DNA of 64,000 nucleotides. Source: Parundibacterium terreum. Its GTDB lineage: Bacteria; Pseudomonadota; Gammaproteobacteria; Burkholderiales; Burkholderiaceae_D. Shown in pieces: positions 9,105 to 17,386 of the stretch. Numbering within the stretch: the first letter of the stretch is position 1; every line of letters begins with the position of its first letter. Location of the stretch: positions 124,001-188,000 of the forward strand of contig NZ_BMED01000006.1 in NCBI RefSeq assembly GCF_014636315.1, written 5' to 3'. Made by a program: the position numbers and the translations under genes. The notes beneath the pieces are model-generated. The model searched no databases, was not told the DNA's origin, and saw nothing but the letters and a program-made list of their open reading frames with translations.

Positions 9105-10019
9105 ATGGAAAATCTCGCCGCGCTGATCGCCGCCTCCATCAACTCCGGTACGCCGCTGCTGATCGCCGCGCTGGGCCTGCTGATCAATGAACGCGCCGGC
9201 GTGCTGAACCTCGGCGCCGAAGGCATGATGCTGGTCTCGGCCATCGCCGGTTTTGCGGTCGGCTACCAGACCCAGAGTCCGCTGCTCGGCTTTGCCGCCG
9301 GTGCGCTGGCCGGCATGCTGATGTCCAGCCTGTTTGCGTGGCTGGCGCTGGTGCTGGCAACCAACCAGGTGGCCACCGGGCTGGCGCTGTCCATCTTCGG
9401 TGCCGGCCTGTCCGCCTTCATGGGGCAATCCTTCGTCGGCATGTCGCTGACCATCAAGCCCACCGCCATTCCCTATTTGTCTGACCTGCCCTTTGTCGGC
9501 GTGGCTTTGTTCAGCCACCACTGGATCGTGTATTTCAGCCTGCTGCTATGCGTCGCCATTATCTGTTTCCTGTATCGCACGCGCGCCGGCCTGGTGCTGC
9601 GCTCCATAGGCGAATCGCCGGAATCGGCGCATGCGCTCGGTTATCCGGTACGCAGCATACGCTTTGCCGCACTGCTGTTCGGCGGCGCCTGCTGCGGTAT
9701 CGCCGGTGCCTACCTGTCGCTGGTGTACACACCGATGTGGGTAGAGGGCCTGGTCGCGGGGCGCGGCTGGATCGCGCTGGCGCTGACCACCTTTGCAACC
9801 TGGCGTCCGGCACGGGTCTTGCTGGGAGCTTTATTGTTTGGTAGCGTCACCATATTGCAATTTCATTTCCAGGCGATAGGCATAGCGATACCCTCGCAGA
9901 TCCTGTCGATGTTGCCGTATGTCGCCACTATCGTGGTGCTGGTGCTGATTTCTCGTAATCCGGACTGGATACGACTGAATATGCCGGCTTCGCTGGGCAA
10001 GCCTTTCCGTCCGGGTTAG
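9105..10019 (+). CDS. ABC importer permease 2 (nucleoside/BMP type)
   Basis: Inner-membrane permease of 304 residues, the NupQ/YufQ-like partner of the preceding gene, starting 8 bp after it. The landmark NERAGVLNLGAEGMMLVSA near the N-terminus is the counterpart of the NIGAEGQ motif in permease 1. Hydrophobic segments continue to the end. Together with the duplicated ATPase and the lipoprotein it completes the importer. Confidence 0.93.
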   Translation: MENLAALIAASINSGTPLLIAALGLLINERAGVLNLGAEGMMLVSAIAGFAVGYQTQSPLLGFAAGALAGMLMSSLFAWLALVLATNQVATGLALSIFGAGLSAFMGQSFVGMSLTIKPTAIPYLSDLPFVGVALFSHHWIVYFSLLLCVAIICFLYRTRAGLVLRSIGESPESAHALGYPVRSIRFAALLFGGACCGIAGAYLSLVYTPMWVEGLVAGRGWIALALTTFATWRPARVLLGALLFGSVTILQFHFQAIGIAIPSQILSMLPYVATIVVLVLISRNPDWIRLNMPASLGKPFRPG

Positions 10020-10089
10020 ATTGCCTGATTGTTGTTTGGATTCTGTTTGATTTTGGTTGTCCCATTTATCTATAAAAAGGAAAGCATCC

Positions 10090-11247
10090 ATGAAATTCAC
10101 ACGTCGACATACGCTGGCAGCCGCACTGTCAGTGGCCGCGCTCAGCCTGTTCGGCTGCGGCCAGAAAGAAGAAGCCAAGCCTGCGGAAGCTGCCGGAGCA
10201 TCCACCCCGGCACCTGCAACGGCACCGGCCGCCAAGACGGCAGAACCGCTGAAGGTGGCCTTCGTGTATGTCGGCCCGGTGGGCGATGCCGGCTGGACCT
10301 ATGCTCATGATGCAGCGCGCAAGGCAGTGGAAGCCAAATACGGCGACAAGGTAAAGACTTCCTTCGTCGAAAACATCCCGGAAAGCGCAGCCGATGCCGA
10401 GCGCGTGATGCGCGATCTGGCCAGCAACGGCAACAAGCTGATCTTCGGCACCACCTTCGGCTATATGGAAGCGATGCTGAAAGTGGCAAAAGACTTTCCA
10501 GACGTGAAGTTTGAACATGCCACCGGTTACAAAACCGCAGCCAACCTGGCGCAATACGATGTACGCACCTATGAAGGTGCCTACCTGGCCGGCGTGGCCG
10601 CAGGCAAGCTGACCAAATCCAACAAGCTGGGCGTGGTCGGGTCGGTGCCCATCCCTGAAGTGCTGCGCAATATCAATTCCTTCACACTGGGCGCCAGATC
10701 GGTCAACCCCAAGATCACGACCAAGGTCGTCTGGGTGAATAAATGGTTCGATCCGGGCAAGGAGCGTGAAGCAGCAACCACGCTGATAGGCCAGGGCGTG
10801 GACGTGCTGATGCAAAATACCGACTCCGCCGCTGTAGTTCAAACAGCGCAGGAAAAAGGCGTGTATGCCTTCGGCTGGGATAGCGACATGAGCAAGTTCG
10901 GTGACAAGGCGCATGTGGCCGCATCCGTTATCGACTGGAGCGTGTACTACAACAAGCGCGTAGGCGAGGCGCTGGATGGAAGCTGGAAATCCGACACCAC
11001 CTGGTGGGGCCTGAAAGAAGGCATGATAGACCTGAAAGCCTTCAATGCCAGCCTGAGCGACGATATCAAGAAAGCCATCGCCGAAAAACGCCAGGGTGTG
11101 ATCGACGGCACAGCCCCTATCTGGAAAGGTCCGATCAAGGACAATACCGGCAAGGAGGTGCTGCCCAAGGACAAGGTTGCCGACGACAAATTCCTGCATG
11201 ACATCATCTTTTATGTCGAAGGCGTGGAAGGCAAAGTACCGGGCTAA
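10090..11247 (+). CDS. BMP-family substrate-binding lipoprotein of the ABC importer
   Basis: Periplasmic ligand-binding lipoprotein of 385 residues. I chose the ATG at 10090 because AAAAGGAAAGC precedes it and the signal sequence then begins MKFTRRHTL. The lipobox LSLFGC places the lipid-bearing Cys at residue 23. An Ala/Pro/Glu linker follows and the BMP (PnrA/Med-like) domain starts near residue 55 with VAFVYVGPVGDAGWTYAHD. Relatives bind purine nucleosides, but some betaproteobacterial members bind other heterocycles, so the ligand is not certain. A strong terminator follows directly. Confidence 0.92.
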   Translation: MKFTRRHTLAAALSVAALSLFGCGQKEEAKPAEAAGASTPAPATAPAAKTAEPLKVAFVYVGPVGDAGWTYAHDAARKAVEAKYGDKVKTSFVENIPESAADAERVMRDLASNGNKLIFGTTFGYMEAMLKVAKDFPDVKFEHATGYKTAANLAQYDVRTYEGAYLAGVAAGKLTKSNKLGVVGSVPIPEVLRNINSFTLGARSVNPKITTKVVWVNKWFDPGKEREAATTLIGQGVDVLMQNTDSAAVVQTAQEKGVYAFGWDSDMSKFGDKAHVAASVIDWSVYYNKRVGEALDGSWKSDTTWWGLKEGMIDLKAFNASLSDDIKKAIAEKRQGVIDGTAPIWKGPIKDNTGKEVLPKDKVADDKFLHDIIFYVEGVEGKVPG

Positions 11248-11266
11248 GCGCCATCAGACGGTATCC

Positions 11267-11297
11267 AAAAACGGCTGGCCCTGCGCCAGCCGTTTTT
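11267..11297 (+). terminator. Intrinsic terminator of the ABC importer operon
   Basis: A 12-bp perfect stem (AAAACGGCTGGC / GCCAGCCGTTTT) with a 5-base loop runs into a T-rich tail 20 bp after the lipoprotein gene. Confidence 0.92.
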
Positions 11298-11368
11298 TAT
11301 TTGTGCGGACTATCGCGTATACTGAAGCCACTCCTTTATTCAAGCCCTTCACCATCAGGATTTTTCCT

Positions 11369-11599
11369 ATGTCCGATCATCCAGACCTGGAACTCGCGCA
11401 GCAGACCTTGCGCGACTATCATCAATTTCTGCAGCAGCAATTGCAGCATGAGCAGGCGCGCGAGGACGCGGATGAAGAAACCCTGGACGAACTGGAAGAG
11501 CATCTGCAAGAGATAGAAAGCGAACAGCAAACGCTGACGCCGGCCGTCATCCACAAGGCGCTGACGGTGTATGCGCCCTTCTTGCAGGCCATGCAATAA
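11369..11599 (+). CDS. Small acidic coiled-coil protein, unknown function
   Basis: A 76-residue protein with a good ribosome site (CAGGA, 8 bp before the ATG). It is very rich in Glu and Gln, with a long predicted helix (about 8-55) in which Leu recurs in coiled-coil fashion, e.g. DEETLDELEEHLQEIES. It has no signal peptide or membrane segment. I do not recognise a family. It lies between the ABC operon terminator and the DUF4287 gene and may be transcribed with the latter. Confidence 0.7.
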   Translation: MSDHPDLELAQQTLRDYHQFLQQQLQHEQAREDADEETLDELEEHLQEIESEQQTLTPAVIHKALTVYAPFLQAMQ

Positions 11600-11664
11600 A
11601 ATACGGCAATACCGACAATTCGCCCTCAATAAGCCGCAATAAGTCAAAAGACCGGGAGACAGCA

Positions 11665-12246
11665 ATGGGAAAAGTGGAAGACGCGCTTGCCACGCAATTG
11701 GCCAATATCCAGCAGCGTACCGGGAAGTCGCTGGCGGAACTGAGCAAGATAGCCAAGAATTGCGGCCATACCAAGCACGGTGAAATACGCGATTACCTGA
11801 AAACCACGCTGGCCCTGGGCCACGGCGATGCGAACTCCCTCACCCACTACGTGCTGAAAGCCGACACTGCTGCAGATGCTTCCGGCGCAGCGGATGGCCA
11901 GGACGATACAGACGCGGCCGATGCACTGTATTCCGGCCCCAAGGCAGCCTTGCGCCCCATCCATGACGCGGTGATGGCGCGCCTGGCCGGCTTCGGTGAA
12001 TTCGAGATATCGCCGAAGAAAACCTACCTCAGCCTGCGCAGGAAAAAGCAGTTCGCGATGCTGGGGCCGGCCACCAATACCCGTGTGGAACTGGGGCTGA
12101 ACATCAAATCTCTGCCGGCCAATGCGCGACTGCTGGAACAGGCCGCCGGCGGCATGTGCAATTACAAGGTCAAACTAGTCAGTGTGGAAGAGGTCGACGC
12201 CGAGCTGATGTCCTGGATCAAGCTGGCCTTTGCCGGCGCGGGCTAG
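11665..12246 (+). CDS. DUF4287/DUF5655 domain protein
   Basis: Soluble protein of 193 residues. The N-terminal 60 residues (RTGKSLAELSKIAKNCGHTKHGEIRDYLK) look like DUF4287. The C-terminal half, from about 95, resembles DUF5655, with FEISPKKTYLSLRRKKQFAM and a NTRVELGLN segment. An Ala/Asp-rich linker joins them (about 70-92). The pairing is common in bacteria but has no established function. The start ATG follows GGGAGA. Domain assignment is from memory of the families. Confidence 0.75.
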   Translation: MGKVEDALATQLANIQQRTGKSLAELSKIAKNCGHTKHGEIRDYLKTTLALGHGDANSLTHYVLKADTAADASGAADGQDDTDAADALYSGPKAALRPIHDAVMARLAGFGEFEISPKKTYLSLRRKKQFAMLGPATNTRVELGLNIKSLPANARLLEQAAGGMCNYKVKLVSVEEVDAELMSWIKLAFAGAG

Positions 12247-12375
12247 TCTGCCGCCGTCCTTAGCGGCGGGCCATGCAGACTTGAAGGAAAACACTAAACC
12301 TGTTGCGGACAGATCGCCTATCATTCAGCAAGCATTAATCAGCAACCAAACTATCTACTATCGCCTGCAATTTAT

Positions 12376-12630
12376 ATGAGCATCAAACTGGAAAAAGAAG
12401 TCGAGGAGCGTCTGATCGGCTCCATACAACGTTATGTATCTGAAAACCTGGATGAAAGCATAGGTGAGCTGAAGGCACGCCTGTTTCTGGATTTTTGCGT
12501 CAAGGAGATAGGCGCAAGCATCTATAACCAGGCAATACGCGACGCGCAATCGCATATGCAGGACAAGGTAGCTGAGATGGACGGCACTTGCTACGAGACC
12601 GAGTTCGCATACTGGAACAAGAAGTCCTGA
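12376..12630 (+). CDS. DUF2164 family small protein
   Basis: An 84-residue soluble protein. The pattern SIQRYVSENLDESIGELKARLFLDF, then EIGASIYNQAI and a Tyr/Trp-rich end CYETEFAYW, matches the DUF2164 family closely, including length. The function is unknown. It converges with the LysR gene on the other strand. Confidence 0.82.
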   Translation: MSIKLEKEVEERLIGSIQRYVSENLDESIGELKARLFLDFCVKEIGASIYNQAIRDAQSHMQDKVAEMDGTCYETEFAYWNKKS

Positions 12631-12635
12631 TGCAT

Positions 12636-12657
12636 GCAGGGCCGGTCCGGCCCCTGC
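12636..12657. terminator. GC-rich hairpin between convergent genes
   Basis: GCAGGGCCGG pairs with CCGGCCCCTGC, with a one-base bulge. It lies between the stop codons of the DUF2164 gene and the convergent LysR gene. No T-run is present, so a terminator role in either direction is only possible. Confidence 0.4.
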
Positions 12658-12681
12658 CATGACTTTGCAATCAATGCCGCC

Positions 12682-13902
12682 TTAGTGGTCAATCCGGCAT
12701 TGCTCGCGCAGGTATTCGATGAAGGCATGCTGCATGGGCGTTGCCAGCCAGTCCAGCCGCGTGGTGTAGCCAACCGTGCGCTCTGCCTCGGGCGTTTCCA
12801 TGTCCAGCGCCACCACGTCATTCCTGTAATTGCCGTACAGGATATGCGAGCGCGACAGCAGTGAAATGCAGTCGTTTTCTTCCAGCATCGCCATCATCAT
12901 CGCCAGCGAACTGGTTTCCACCACAACGCGCGGGCGATGCGGCAAGGTCGCCAGCATGGTTTCCACCACGGTGCGCCGCGGCATATCTTTTTGCGGCACG
13001 ACCCAGCCATAGGCTGCCAGATCCTTGCGGCTGACGCTCTCCCGCGTGGCAAGCTCATGTCCCTTGCGTACCACCACGACATACGGATCGGTAAATAGCG
13101 CAGATTCGACCACATCCCCCTGCAGCCTGGGTTCGCGCAGCGCGCCGACGATCACGTCTATGGCACCGAACTGCAGGTCATTCATCAGGCGCGTATGCGA
13201 TCCTTCATGGATGGTAACCGCGACCTCCGGATAATCTTCGCGCAGGCGCCGGATCACGCGCGCCAGCAAGCGCTGCGGCAACAGCGGCAGCATGCCCACC
13301 GATACTTGCCCGCTGGCCAGCCCGCGCGCGGACGACAGATCGTTGGCCGCCTGGTCGATTTCATGCAAGGCAAGGCTGAGCCGGCGCGCAAACCCTATCC
13401 CCGCCGCATTGGCAGACACGCTATGCACGCGCCTCCGGTATAGCGCAACGCCGACGGTGTCTTCCAGCGCGCGTGCCGCCCTGTGCACTGCCGGCTGCGA
13501 AATACCCAGCTTGCGTGCGGCAGCGGAAGCAGAACCCAGCTGCACGATCGCAATATGGCAGCGTATCTGCGCATCGGTCAGATGGCGGCAGACGATGCCG
13601 ACGTCGACGGAGCGCGACTTGCTGCCGGCCAGCAGCTCCACTACCGCGGCTTCCATCTGGTCGAACATCCTGCGCACCCGGCGCTGCAACAGCGTCCCTT
13701 CCAGCGTCAATTCGCTGCCGCCGTAGCCGCGCTCGAACAAGGTCGCGCCAAAACTCTCTTCCAGTTTCTTGATGGCCAGGCTGACAGCCGGCTGCGTCAT
13801 GCCGATAGCATCGGCCGCATGGCTGATGCCCTTCTCGCGACACACCGCATCAAAAAAAAGCAGGCGCCGCAGGCGCACTGTGTCATCGCTGATCACTACC
13901 AC
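12682..13902 (-). CDS. LysR-type regulator with two N-terminal HTH domains
   Basis: DNA-binding regulator of 406 residues, about 100 longer than a usual LysR protein. The extra length is a second winged-helix domain: HTH one spans about 11-70 (AADAIGMTQPAVSLAIKKLE) and HTH two about 107-165 (AAARKLGISQPAVHRAARALE). A normal LysR effector-binding domain follows from about 190. It starts with GTG, with AAGGA seven bases upstream. It is divergent from the LigI-like/Pht5-like genes, the classical position for a LysR activator of that operon; the inducer should be a pathway acid. See the separate finding. Confidence 0.93.
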   Translation of the reverse strand: MVVISDDTVRLRRLLFFDAVCREKGISHAADAIGMTQPAVSLAIKKLEESFGATLFERGYGGSELTLEGTLLQRRVRRMFDQMEAAVVELLAGSKSRSVDVGIVCRHLTDAQIRCHIAIVQLGSASAAARKLGISQPAVHRAARALEDTVGVALYRRRVHSVSANAAGIGFARRLSLALHEIDQAANDLSSARGLASGQVSVGMLPLLPQRLLARVIRRLREDYPEVAVTIHEGSHTRLMNDLQFGAIDVIVGALREPRLQGDVVESALFTDPYVVVVRKGHELATRESVSRKDLAAYGWVVPQKDMPRRTVVETMLATLPHRPRVVVETSSLAMMMAMLEENDCISLLSRSHILYGNYRNDVVALDMETPEAERTVGYTTRLDWLATPMQHAFIEYLREQCRIDH

Positions 13903-14043
13903 TTTCTTTCCTTAAAACAAGATTATATGCCTATAAGCTTAACTTAAATTTATGCCAAACGGCGTACTTGAAATTAGTTAAAACCCTTTATCTCAAATAA
14001 ACTCGACTCCGTTTTCATCATAAGAAATTATCGGAGCTTAACC
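13903..14043. promoter_or_regulatory. Divergent control region of the aromatic-acid island
   Basis: This AT-rich 141-bp spacer lies between the double-HTH LysR gene and the first catabolic gene. It contains an imperfect dyad around 13925-13950 (ATAAGCTTAACTT next to AAATTTAT). LysR proteins usually bind such T-N11-A type dyads. No single clear promoter could be picked. Confidence 0.45.
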
Positions 14044-14904
14044 ATGTTCGACATCATTGACACGCATACGCATGCCATCTCACCCGATCACCTGCGCTTT
14101 CCGCTGGCTCCGGTAGGGGGCAAGCAGTCGGATTGGTCTGCGCACCGTCCTGCAGACTACGACACCTTGCTGGCCGCAATGGATGAGGCCGGCATTGCGC
14201 GTGCAATGGTAGTGCAGGCGTCCACCGCCTACGGCAATGACAACAGCTATGTGGCCGAGGCGATCAAAGCCCATCCGGACCGCTTCAAGGGTGTGTTTTC
14301 CATCGATGTGCTGGCTCCGGATGCAGTGACAAAATTGAAATACTGGCTGGACCAGGGACTCAGCGGCTTGCGCCTGTTTACCACCGGCACCACCATGCCC
14401 GGACAAGCTGCATGGCTGGACGACGAGCGTTCTTTCCCGGTCTGGGGCTATGCGCAATCCAACAATATCTCGATCTGCCTGCAGATGACTGCCGCCGGTA
14501 TTCCTGCGCTGCAAAACCTGCTCAAGCACTTCCCAAACAGCCGTGTGCTGCTGGATCACCTAGCCCGCCCGGATCTGGCAGGCGGTCCTCCTTACGAATC
14601 GGCGGCACCGCTGTTCAGCCTCGCGGCCCATCCCGGTGTCTACCTGAAGCTGACCAACCGCACCATCAATGAAGCATCGCGCGGCGCTTCCACGCCCGAG
14701 GCATTCTTTCCGCGCGTGGTGCAGGCCTTCGGCGCCAGGCGCATTGCCTGGGGTTCCAACTTTCCGTCTGCCGAAGGCTCGCTGGTGAGCTTGCTGGCCG
14801 AGGCAAAACAGGGACTTTCCATGCTGTCCGATGCAGATCGTGCCTGGATCTTCGGCGATACCGCCCGCAGTATCTACCCGGCACTGGTCGGAGCGCAGCC
14901 ATGA
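14044..14904 (+). CDS. Amidohydrolase, LigI (2-pyrone-4,6-dicarboxylate lactonase)-like
   Basis: Cytoplasmic TIM-barrel hydrolase of 286 residues in the amidohydrolase-2 superfamily. It shows DTHTHAI at the N-terminus (metal-binding HxH), MVVQASTAYGNDN, LLDHLARPD and RIAWGSNFPSAEG, the same order as in LigI. LigI opens 2-pyrone-4,6-dicarboxylate to 4-oxalomesaconate, and the next steps (hydratase and aldolase) are encoded 4-5 kb downstream, so a lactonase role is plausible but not shown. The stop overlaps the next start as ATGA, which indicates coupled translation. The alternative is a hydrolase for another lactone acid. Confidence 0.8.
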   Translation: MFDIIDTHTHAISPDHLRFPLAPVGGKQSDWSAHRPADYDTLLAAMDEAGIARAMVVQASTAYGNDNSYVAEAIKAHPDRFKGVFSIDVLAPDAVTKLKYWLDQGLSGLRLFTTGTTMPGQAAWLDDERSFPVWGYAQSNNISICLQMTAAGIPALQNLLKHFPNSRVLLDHLARPDLAGGPPYESAAPLFSLAAHPGVYLKLTNRTINEASRGASTPEAFFPRVVQAFGARRIAWGSNFPSAEGSLVSLLAEAKQGLSMLSDADRAWIFGDTARSIYPALVGAQP

Positions 14905-15809
14905 ACATCGAGAACGGCGTACTGACACTGAGTACCGCAATCAAGAGTTATGCACATACCGACAAGCTGATCTCGGGCGAGATCAACGATCCTCTGGTAA
15001 AACTGGATTGCGTGCAGGTCGAGCCGATACACCGCGCGTTCGCACCGATGGCGCGTAGCCAGGCTTTCGACGTCAGCGAAATGGCAATCGTCACTTACCT
15101 GCAGGCGAAGGCTTACAACAAACCGCTGATCATGCTGCCTACCGTCGTAGCGGCACGCTTGCAGCAGCCTTGCCTTATATGCAATGAGAAGCAAAAGCGC
15201 ATCGGCCTGGACGACTTGCGCGGCGCCCGCGTCGGTGTGCGCGCCTACACGCAAACCACCGGCATGTGGGTGCGCGCCATCCTGGCACAGACCTATGGCG
15301 TACGCTCCGAAGATATCAATTGGGTCACTTTCGAAGGCAGCCATCTTGCAGAGTATCAGGATCCGCCATCGATTATCCATGCGCCGGCCGGCAAGGACAT
15401 GAAATCCATGCTGCTTGCAGGGGAACTGGATGCCGCCATCTTCGGCAACGACCTGCCCAAGGATGAGGGCATCGTGCCGGTGATTCCCAATCCTGTCGAA
15501 GCCGATCGCATCTGGTATGCAGAACACCGTTTTGTCCCTATCAACCATGTGATCGTCATGCATCGCGCGGTCGCAGAAAAAAATGCGCAAAGCGTAAAAT
15601 CGGTATATCGCATGTTCAAGGAAGGAAAGGCCTACGCCAAGCTTTCGCCGGACTTGCCAAATAAGCTACCCGACGGCATCAACGCGTTGCGGCAGCCGCT
15701 GGAAATGATCCTGGATTTCTGCAATACGCAGCAACTATTGCCGCGCAAACTGGAACTGGATGAAATTTTTGAAGATTGTATGGAATTCCTCGGCGAGGAC
15801 GCTTACTAA
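14901..15809 (+). CDS. 4,5-dihydroxyphthalate decarboxylase (Pht5)-like, periplasmic-binding-protein fold
   Basis: A 302-residue protein that looks like an ABC binding protein but has no signal peptide, as in Pht5. Characteristic pieces are FDVSEMAIVTYLQAKAYNKP near residue 55, LRGARVGVRAYTQTTGMW near 110 and LAGELDAAIFGND near 175. In phthalate pathways Pht5 converts 4,5-dihydroxyphthalate to protocatechuate. Here the substrate is unknown; an aromatic or pyrone dicarboxylate would fit the neighbours. It is translationally coupled to the amidohydrolase. A non-catalytic binding function remains possible. Confidence 0.72.
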   Translation: MNIENGVLTLSTAIKSYAHTDKLISGEINDPLVKLDCVQVEPIHRAFAPMARSQAFDVSEMAIVTYLQAKAYNKPLIMLPTVVAARLQQPCLICNEKQKRIGLDDLRGARVGVRAYTQTTGMWVRAILAQTYGVRSEDINWVTFEGSHLAEYQDPPSIIHAPAGKDMKSMLLAGELDAAIFGNDLPKDEGIVPVIPNPVEADRIWYAEHRFVPINHVIVMHRAVAEKNAQSVKSVYRMFKEGKAYAKLSPDLPNKLPDGINALRQPLEMILDFCNTQQLLPRKLELDEIFEDCMEFLGEDAY

Positions 15810-15921
15810 GTAGTACCAATTTGCACCAGGTATTTCTGGTACGGATATCAAGCGTTGCTGTACCGATAAGTCGCCGAATAAGAGCGATATCAAAAAATTA
15901 TTTAATCAAGGAGAACACTCT

Positions 15922-17259
15922 ATGGACGTGCATACCCTGCCAGTCCGCCCCAAACCCAAGCGGCGCTTCTATGAGGACCTATCCTTTCAGGTCTTTCTCG
16001 GCATTGCCATCGGCATCGCTGTAGGCCACTTTTATCCGGACGCAGGAAAATCGATGCAGCCGCTGGGCGATGCCTTCATCCGCATCATCCAGATGGTGGT
16101 CGGCCCCATTATTTTCTGTACCGTCGTCAGCGGCATTGCCAATGTCGGCGATATGAAAAAGGTGGGCCGGGTCGCGATCAAGGCGCTGATCTATTTCGAA
16201 GTCATTACCTCACTGGCGCTGGTGCTCGGGCTGGTGACGATCAATCTGCTGCAGCCCGGCGTCGGCATGAATATCGACGTCGCCTCGCTCGATACCAATG
16301 CCGCCAGCTCCTATATCACGCAAGCGCATCAGTTCGTATCGATGAGCCAGTTTCTGCTGAATCTGATACCTAAGACCCTGGTGTCCGGCTTTGCCAGCGG
16401 CGATATCCTTCAGATACTGTTCTTTTCGGTGCTGTTCGGTTTCGGCATCGCAGCCGCCGGCGACCGCGCCAAGCCTGTGCTCAGCGTGATCGACAGTTTT
16501 TCTTCGGGCCTGTTCTGGATCATCGGCCTGGCGATGAAAATTTCCCCGATTGCCGCTTTCGGTGCAATCGCCTTCACGGTCAGCAAATTCGGCGTCGGTT
16601 CGCTGCTGTCGCTGGGCAAGCTGCTGGGCGAGTTTTACCTGACTTGCGGCCTGTTCTTCATCCTGATTCTGCTGCCGGTAACGCAGTTCAGCGGTTTCAG
16701 CCTGTTCAAGCTGATGCGCTATATCCGCGCCGAACTGCTGCTGGTGATAGGCACCAGCTCATCCGAAAGCGTATTTCCTCAATTGCTGCAAAAACTGGAA
16801 CAACTGGGCTGTGAAAAATCTGTCGTCGGCCTGGTGCTGCCGGCCGGCTATTCCTTCAACCATGACGGCACCTGCCTGTACTTCGCCGCAGTGGCAGTCT
16901 TCCTGGCGCAGGCAACCAATACCGCTCTCGGCTGGGAACAGCAACTGTCGCTGCTGGTGGTCTTGCTGATCACATCCAAAGGCGGTGCCGGCGTAGCCGG
17001 ATCGGCGATTGCGGTGCTGGCAGCGACACTGGCAGCCACCAATGCAATACCGGTATCATCCATTGCCCTGATACTAGGCATCCACCGCCTGATGTCTGCT
17101 GCCTTTGTCTTCGTCAATATCACCGGCAATGCAGTGGCCACGATCGTCGTCGCAGGATGGGAGAACGCGCTCGACCGAGACAAGATGCGCGCCGAACTGG
17201 ACGCCGGCTACAAGGAACCAGAAATCCTTATCCACCACAAGGCAGCACTCAGCCAATAA
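15922..17259 (+). CDS. DctA/GltP-family acid:cation symporter with altered substrate site
   Basis: Inner-membrane carrier of 445 residues, normal for the family. Hairpin motif GTSSSESV and the segment AGYSFNHDGTCLYFA are present, as is the second hairpin SKGGAGVAGSA. In the last helix the motif reads GIHRLMSAAFVFVNITGN (386-403). Compared with GltPh, D390 is His here and R397, which holds the side-chain carboxylate, is Phe395; N401 is kept. DctA itself keeps the Asp and Arg. Transport of a plain C4-dicarboxylate is therefore doubtful, and an aromatic-pathway acid is a better guess. AAGGAGAA precedes the ATG. Confidence 0.87.
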   Translation: MDVHTLPVRPKPKRRFYEDLSFQVFLGIAIGIAVGHFYPDAGKSMQPLGDAFIRIIQMVVGPIIFCTVVSGIANVGDMKKVGRVAIKALIYFEVITSLALVLGLVTINLLQPGVGMNIDVASLDTNAASSYITQAHQFVSMSQFLLNLIPKTLVSGFASGDILQILFFSVLFGFGIAAAGDRAKPVLSVIDSFSSGLFWIIGLAMKISPIAAFGAIAFTVSKFGVGSLLSLGKLLGEFYLTCGLFFILILLPVTQFSGFSLFKLMRYIRAELLLVIGTSSSESVFPQLLQKLEQLGCEKSVVGLVLPAGYSFNHDGTCLYFAAVAVFLAQATNTALGWEQQLSLLVVLLITSKGGAGVAGSAIAVLAATLAATNAIPVSSIALILGIHRLMSAAFVFVNITGNAVATIVVAGWENALDRDKMRAELDAGYKEPEILIHHKAALSQ

Positions 17260-17386
17260 ACCCGCTTCAATCATTTCCCCGGATGCTTACATGACGAGCA
17301 TGCTGCAAACGCCATAGAGCATTCCGGGGCCAAATCACAATTAGAACAATTTGATATGTCACTTTTACTGTGACAGGAGACTCTTC

